Shown here: piece by piece, positions 7,267 to 10,397 of the stretch
How the letters are laid out: each line of letters begins with the position of its first letter
Numbering within the stretch: the first letter of the stretch is position 1
NCBI GenBank assembly: GCA_029261675.1
Contig: JAJDBA010000248.1
Location: 1-10,397, forward strand
Direction of reading: 5' to 3'
DNA length: 10,397 nt
Source: Nitrospinaceae bacterium
GTDB taxonomy: Bacteria > Nitrospinota > Nitrospinia > Nitrospinales > VA-1
The notes under the pieces: model-generated
What the model saw: only the letters and a program-made list of their open reading frames with translations
Told to the model about the DNA's origin: nothing
The model's database searches: none
Made by a program: the position numbers and the translations under genes

Positions 7267-7473
7267 ATGGTTATGGTTAATAAAAAACTGCCTTACGAAC
7301 GAAACCCCATTCCCGAAGATAATAAGCCTCTGAAATATGAGGCAGAGACGATTGCCTCCAGAATAACCTTTGGTATTAGTATTGGCTTAGGAGTCTTTTT
7401 TTTATCCCTGGTTGCGATAGGAATCTGGCAATCACTGAACCAGTTTATAGATTTTTTGTCACAACTTTTCTAA
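7267..7473 (+). CDS. Small single-pass membrane protein
   Basis: I do not recognise this protein. From the ATG at 7267 it is 68 aa; an ATG at 7273 would give 66 aa, and a TTG at 7264 is also in frame. The first 30 residues are hydrophilic and charged (KKLPYERNPIPEDNKP). One hydrophobic segment follows at about 33-54 (ITFGISIGLGVFFLSLVAIG) and then a short amphipathic tail (NQFIDFLSQLF). There is no cleavable signal peptide, so a bitopic inner-membrane protein is likely. It starts 8 nt after the cNMP-binding gene and ends 20 nt before the radical SAM gene, so cotranscription is probable. No clear Shine-Dalgarno sequence is seen. Confidence 0.7.
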   Translation: MVMVNKKLPYERNPIPEDNKPLKYEAETIASRITFGISIGLGVFFLSLVAIGIWQSLNQFIDFLSQLF

Positions 7474-7493
7474 TTCGACTTACTTAATATTCA

Positions 7494-8510
7494 GTGAAAA
7501 GACGAAATCAATTAATTATCCCTGTTTTTATTCCCCATGAAGGTTGTCCTTACCGCTGCGCGTTTTGTAATCAATCTAAAATTACCGGTGTGAATCAACA
7601 AAGTGATGAGATTGTAGTTAACCAAACTATCCAATCTTATTTGGATATTTTCGACTCAGAAAGCTTACCTGAAAATAGGGAAGTGGCTTTTTATGGTGGA
7701 AGCTTTACGGGCTTGCCAGAAGAAAGGCAAAAACGACTTCTTCATGCTGTACAATCTTCGATTCAATCAGGTGAAGTTCACTCAATTAGAGTTTCTACCC
7801 ATAGTCTCTTGGTCACCCCACATAATATTTCTTCGCTTAAAGATAATAATGTCAAAACGGTTGAGTTGGGTATTCAATCTACCAACGATAAAGTGTTGCA
7901 AGCGGTTGGTAGGCCCTGTGATTTTAAAACAGTAAAATCTGCTGTAGATTCTATTCGCAAGAATGGGTTGAAACTCGGCTTACAGCTAATGCCTGGGCTT
8001 CCTGATGATGATGAAACCATTTTTATGAAATCGGTGAAGGATGTGATTGGGCTAAAGCCAGATTTTGTGAGAATTTACCCAACGCTGGTTATTAAGAATA
8101 CAAAGTTATACGAAATGTATAAGCTTGGAGAGTACCTTCCCTGGAAGCTTAATAGAATGGTTCGATTAGTTAAGGATGCCTTAATGGCGTTTCAAAGGGA
8201 AAATATACCTGTTATTAGGGTAGGGCTGCATTCAGATCCATCCATGCTTGAAAATCTTGTGGATGGTCCTTATCATCCTGCGTTTAGATACTTGGTTGAT
8301 AGCTTGATAGCCAGAGAAAAAATGTTTGATTTGATCAATCAGTTGCATAGAGTTCCACAAACGCTCACCTTTAAAGTACCTTCGCGGCAAGTTTCTTTGT
8401 ATATTGGACATAAAAAGGATAATATTCATGCCATTCAAAATAGGTATGGTATTAACACTATATTTATTCAACAAATAGGCGACCGGGAAAATTTACAACT
8501 GGTTGCCTGA
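7494..8510 (+). CDS. Radical SAM protein, Elp3-like without acetyltransferase domain
   Basis: This 338-aa protein has the CxxxCxxC cluster motif at Cys18, Cys22 and Cys25 (GCPYRCAFCNQ), which binds the 4Fe-4S cluster used to cleave S-adenosylmethionine. An EVAFYGGSFTGLP segment corresponds to the GGE-type SAM-binding motif, and VELGIQSTNDKVLQAVGR and GLQLMPGLPDDDE are typical of Elp3-like radical SAM enzymes. The C-terminus (VDGPYHPAFRYLVDS) matches the short bacterial branch that has no GNAT domain. Such genes are often found next to rnc, for example between rnc and smc in Clostridia. The reaction is unknown to me; RNA modification is suggested only by the Elp3 relationship. The GTG at 7494 is forced by an in-frame TAA at 7485-7487, and no ribosome binding site is visible. 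Confidence 0.92.
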   Translation: MKRRNQLIIPVFIPHEGCPYRCAFCNQSKITGVNQQSDEIVVNQTIQSYLDIFDSESLPENREVAFYGGSFTGLPEERQKRLLHAVQSSIQSGEVHSIRVSTHSLLVTPHNISSLKDNNVKTVELGIQSTNDKVLQAVGRPCDFKTVKSAVDSIRKNGLKLGLQLMPGLPDDDETIFMKSVKDVIGLKPDFVRIYPTLVIKNTKLYEMYKLGEYLPWKLNRMVRLVKDALMAFQRENIPVIRVGLHSDPSMLENLVDGPYHPAFRYLVDSLIAREKMFDLINQLHRVPQTLTFKVPSRQVSLYIGHKKDNIHAIQNRYGINTIFIQQIGDRENLQLVA

Positions 8511-8529
8511 TTATTTGAAAGGGAGATTA

Positions 8530-8814
8530 ATGGTTACTATAGGAATGAACTACAAGATGATACCGGGCAAAGAAAAGGTTTTTGAAGATGCCTTTACCGC
8601 TGTACTAAAAGTGATGGAGGAAATGGAAGGGCATTCCAAATCATTTCTATATAAAGATGTAAGCGATGCACAGTCCTATCTGATTGTTTCAGAGTGGAGC
8701 GATGAAAAAGCGTTTGACACTTTTATGGCTTCAGAAAAATTCAAAAGTGTAGTGAATTGGGGTAAATTGAATATACTCGCTGGACGTCCTTCACATCAGG
8801 TATATAAACACTAA
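8530..8814 (+). CDS. ABM-fold (antibiotic biosynthesis monooxygenase-like) protein
   Basis: This 94-aa protein matches the small dimeric alpha-beta barrel family that includes HmoA-like heme-degrading monooxygenases and quinone-modifying monooxygenases. The pattern seen is an N-terminal strand VTIGMNYKMIPGKE, then FEDAFTAVLKVMEEMEGH, then SFLYKDVSDAQSYLIVSEWSDEKAFDTFM and SEKFKSVVNWG. The length is typical of single-domain members. The ATG at 8530 is chosen because GGGAG (8521-8525) precedes it; a TTG at 8503 overlapping the radical SAM gene is less likely. The substrate cannot be inferred. The stop overlaps by 4 nt the stop of a convergent minus-strand gene. Confidence 0.85.
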   Translation: MVTIGMNYKMIPGKEKVFEDAFTAVLKVMEEMEGHSKSFLYKDVSDAQSYLIVSEWSDEKAFDTFMASEKFKSVVNWGKLNILAGRPSHQVYKH

Positions 8815-9017
8815 CCTGCAGGGGTGTGCTCGTAGAGGCCATCGCGAATACAGCGTTTGACTTTTTTATAAAAAAGTTCCGTGTCATGGGGGAGTTGCCC
8901 ATCTAATCTCCAACGTACTTTAATGATCTTCCCGCTGGGGTGCTCAATAACATCGATCACTTCGCCAGTATTTCGAGACATGGGCTCGTAAAGGGTGTCT
9001 CCAGTATTTATTTTCAT
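8811..9017 (-). CDS. Hypothetical 68-aa protein
   Basis: I do not recognise this gene. The predicted protein is soluble, with no signal peptide or membrane segment. Its first half (TGDTLYEPMSRNTGEVIDVIEHPSGKIIKVRW) reads like a small beta-barrel, resembling KOW- or SH3-like sequences in which a GEVxxV strand is followed by a turn and a KVRW strand. The second half is basic (FYKKVKRCIRDGLYEH). The ATG start has only weak purine content upstream. The stop codon overlaps that of the ABM-fold gene by 4 nt (8811-8814), convergently. No other frame here is long, and the composition looks protein-like, so I judge it real with moderate confidence. Confidence 0.6.
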   Translation of the reverse strand: MKINTGDTLYEPMSRNTGEVIDVIEHPSGKIIKVRWRLDGQLPHDTELFYKKVKRCIRDGLYEHTPAG

Positions 9018-9049
9018 TGTAATTAACCAAAATCAATTAGGATTTTCAG

Positions 9050-9083
9050 TTTATACATTTTAAATTGGAAATGCATTTTAAAT
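9050..9083. promoter_or_regulatory. Possible divergent promoter region with direct repeats
   Basis: The 173-nt stretch 9018-9190 separates two divergent genes and has no gene of its own. CATTTTAAAT occurs exactly at 9056-9065 and 9074-9083 (18-bp period). On the minus strand a TATAAA (9050-9055) could be a -10 box for the 68-aa gene, but no good -35 box is seen. A second exact pair, TTTTTTGAAT, lies at 9114-9123 and 9148-9157. The region is AT-rich, so short repeats may be chance. Confidence 0.25.
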
Positions 9084-9177
9084 CCGGAGGGTTGAGTTTA
9101 ATTTTTGTTGGGATTTTTTGAATACGATAGCCCCACCCATGTAAGACTTTTTTGAATCATCAAGGCAGTTTTGTAAG

Positions 9178-9190
9178 AGAGGAAGGATCG
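9178..9190 (+). promoter_or_regulatory. Ribosome binding site fixing the start of the lipoyl-like protein
   Basis: AGAGGAAGGA (9178-9187) lies directly upstream of the ATG at 9191. It argues against the longer TTG-initiated reading from 9152, whose extra 13 residues look unlike the domain. Confidence 0.7.
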
Positions 9191-9442
9191 ATGGAGGATT
9201 ATATTATCATGTGCGCGATGTACCCCACCATGACTTCAGGGAAGGTGGATAAATTCCTTGTTAGAAAAGGGGATAAAGTAATACCGGGAACTGCCGTTTG
9301 TGAAATAATTTCTGAGGGTTACTTTACTCTGCTTTCAGAAGTGGAAGGTGTTGTAACCGAATTCTATGTGCAGGAACAGGAGTATGTGGAGGTAGATACT
9401 GCAATTATAGAGATTAAATTAAAGGATCCAGAAGAGAAGTAG
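9191..9442 (+). CDS. Lipoyl/biotinyl-like domain protein lacking the attachment lysine
   Basis: This 83-aa protein is a single domain of the lipoyl/biotinyl carrier type. The signature pieces are present: TSGKVDKFLVRKGDKVIPGTAVCEI (15-39) corresponds to the usual VxKWLVKEGDxVxxGxxLxEI, and EVEGVVTEFYVQEQEYVEVDTAIIEI (49-75) to the mirror-image second half. The hairpin that normally carries the modified lysine (ETDKA or EAMKM) reads EIISEGYFTLL. By ungapped alignment with the EIETDKA pattern, Gly43 replaces the lysine, and residues 30-75 contain no lysine at all. It therefore cannot be lipoylated or biotinylated at the usual site, and may serve as a scaffold or binding module. No 2-oxoacid dehydrogenase, glycine cleavage or carboxylase gene is nearby. 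The start is supported by AGAGGAAGGA. Its stop directly abuts the stop of the convergent mgtE gene. Confidence 0.75.
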   Translation: MEDYIIMCAMYPTMTSGKVDKFLVRKGDKVIPGTAVCEIISEGYFTLLSEVEGVVTEFYVQEQEYVEVDTAIIEIKLKDPEEK

Positions 9443-10397
9443 CTAAAATGTAGCTAGAAAATATCTTGCTGTAGTAAGGTAAATAGCAAGACCGAGTATG
9501 TCGTTGACGACTGTTATGACAGGGCCGGTGCTTATTGCAGGGTCAATTTTCAGGTTAATAAAAAGTATCGGCGTAAGAGAACCTACCAGGGAAGCTATAG
9601 ATACGGCCAAAATTATTCCAGTGCCCACTACGAGTCCTAGCAAGGGATCAGTGTTCAACAAAACCTCTCCTGTAAGGCTGATTAATGTACCGCAAAGAAT
9701 TCCAAAAATACATCCATTTAAAACTCCAACCAGAATTTCATTTTTTACTATATGCGCAATATTGTCATGTTGAATGTCTCCAGTTGCAAGCCCCCGGACA
9801 ATAATAGTTGCACCTTGAATTCCTACATTGCCCGCCAGCCCTATTACAAATGGGATAAATAGAATAATTGCAGCATATTCTGAGAGCGTGCCATCAAATA
9901 ATCCCAGTATCCATGCGCTAATAATTCCTCCAACAAATGTTGTGAATAGCCAGGGAGCGCGCGCAATAATTTTGCTACCCGTTTTCTTTGCAAACGGATC
10001 CACTTTAGCGGTTCCGACCATTGTATAAATATCTTCACTGGCAATATCTTCCATGACGCGGATGACATCATCAAAAGTGACAACGCCCTGAATCACATTG
10101 TTCTCATCAACTACTGGTAATATGCTGAGGTGTTCCTGGCCCATTACGTTGGCAACTTTTTCGCAAGGATCATTGATTGCTATTTTCGGGGTCTCGCGCC
10201 GGATAAACTCTTTTGCAATAGCTGTTGCTTGAGCATTTAACAGGTCACGAAGTTTAAAAAATCCTAATAACTTGTTTTGATCATCGACAACATAAAAATA
10301 GGGCTGCATGTAAGAACCAGATTCCTGTTTTATTCTTTTGAAAATTTCAGCGGCAGGCTGGTTCCACTTAATTTTATTAAACTCAGGGGTCATCAGA
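9443..10397 (-). CDS. mgtE: Magnesium transporter MgtE, 5' end beyond the window
   Basis: MgtE is a Mg2+-gated inner-membrane Mg2+ channel. The visible part begins LMTPEFNKIKW, which matches the point where the regulatory N domain joins the first CBS domain (usually GRLMTxEF). The first ATG at 10391-10393 is therefore internal and the gene continues off the right edge. Roughly 130 residues are missing if the length is normal. Two CBS domains occupy about residues 1-62 and 65-128 of the visible part. Five membrane helices follow, beginning near APWLFTTFVGGIISAWILG. The conserved GLAGNVGIQGATIIVRGLATGD motif is present. The last helix carries TVVNDILGLAIY, in which Asp matches the pore residue of the family. 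The stop abuts that of the convergent lipoyl-like gene. Partial but secure. Confidence 0.93.
   Translation of the reverse strand, partial: LMTPEFNKIKWNQPAAEIFKRIKQESGSYMQPYFYVVDDQNKLLGFFKLRDLLNAQATAIAKEFIRRETPKIAINDPCEKVANVMGQEHLSILPVVDENNVIQGVVTFDDVIRVMEDIASEDIYTMVGTAKVDPFAKKTGSKIIARAPWLFTTFVGGIISAWILGLFDGTLSEYAAIILFIPFVIGLAGNVGIQGATIIVRGLATGDIQHDNIAHIVKNEILVGVLNGCIFGILCGTLISLTGEVLLNTDPLLGLVVGTGIILAVSIASLVGSLTPILFINLKIDPAISTGPVITVVNDILGLAIYLTTARYFLATF

Noticed and set aside
9152..9190. N-terminal extension of the lipoyl-like protein from a TTG
   Set aside because: The AGAGGAAGGA site just before the ATG at 9191 favours the shorter product, and the extra residues do not resemble the fold.

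Overview
The window holds a bacterial type II fatty acid synthesis (FASII) cluster, all on the + strand, followed by a looser accessory block. The order plsX-fabH-fabD-fabG-acpP-fabF-rnc is a widespread bacterial arrangement. The moderately AT-rich composition, an Elp3-like radical SAM gene downstream of rnc and the accessory set suggest a Gram-negative bacterium of deltaproteobacterial or Nitrospinota type. That placement is an inference from gene order and general appearance, not from a phylogenetic marker.

Positions 37-5559 (fatty acid synthesis). PlsX makes acyl-phosphate for phospholipid synthesis. FabD loads malonyl onto the acyl carrier protein (AcpP), FabH starts chains, FabG reduces the ketoacyl intermediates and FabF elongates. 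plsX-fabH-fabD-fabG are tightly packed, with 12-nt and 18-nt gaps and one 7-nt overlap. acpP has its own good ribosome binding site. A 202-nt gene-free stretch with several short inverted repeats separates acpP from fabF. The main anomaly is fabG: an in-frame TAA ends the protein 19 residues early, yet the expected FabG C-terminus is still encoded in the same frame after the stop.

Positions 5568-8510. rnc (RNase III) follows fabF directly. It is separated from a radical SAM gene by three small same-strand genes: a pentapeptide-repeat protein, a stand-alone cyclic-nucleotide-binding protein and a short single-pass membrane protein. The radical SAM gene starts at a GTG with no visible ribosome binding site.

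Positions 8530-10397. An ABM-fold (antibiotic biosynthesis monooxygenase-like) protein converges, with a 4-nt stop overlap, on an unrecognised 68-aa minus-strand gene. That small gene diverges from an 83-aa lipoyl/biotinyl-like domain protein that lacks the attachment lysine. The latter converges, with abutting stop codons, on an mgtE-type Mg2+ transporter gene whose 5' end lies beyond the window.

I see no CRISPR array, insertion sequence, tRNA, rRNA or prophage. Most of the window is ordinary housekeeping DNA. The observations most worth checking are the FabG stop, the lysine-less lipoyl-like protein and the small-gene insertion after rnc.
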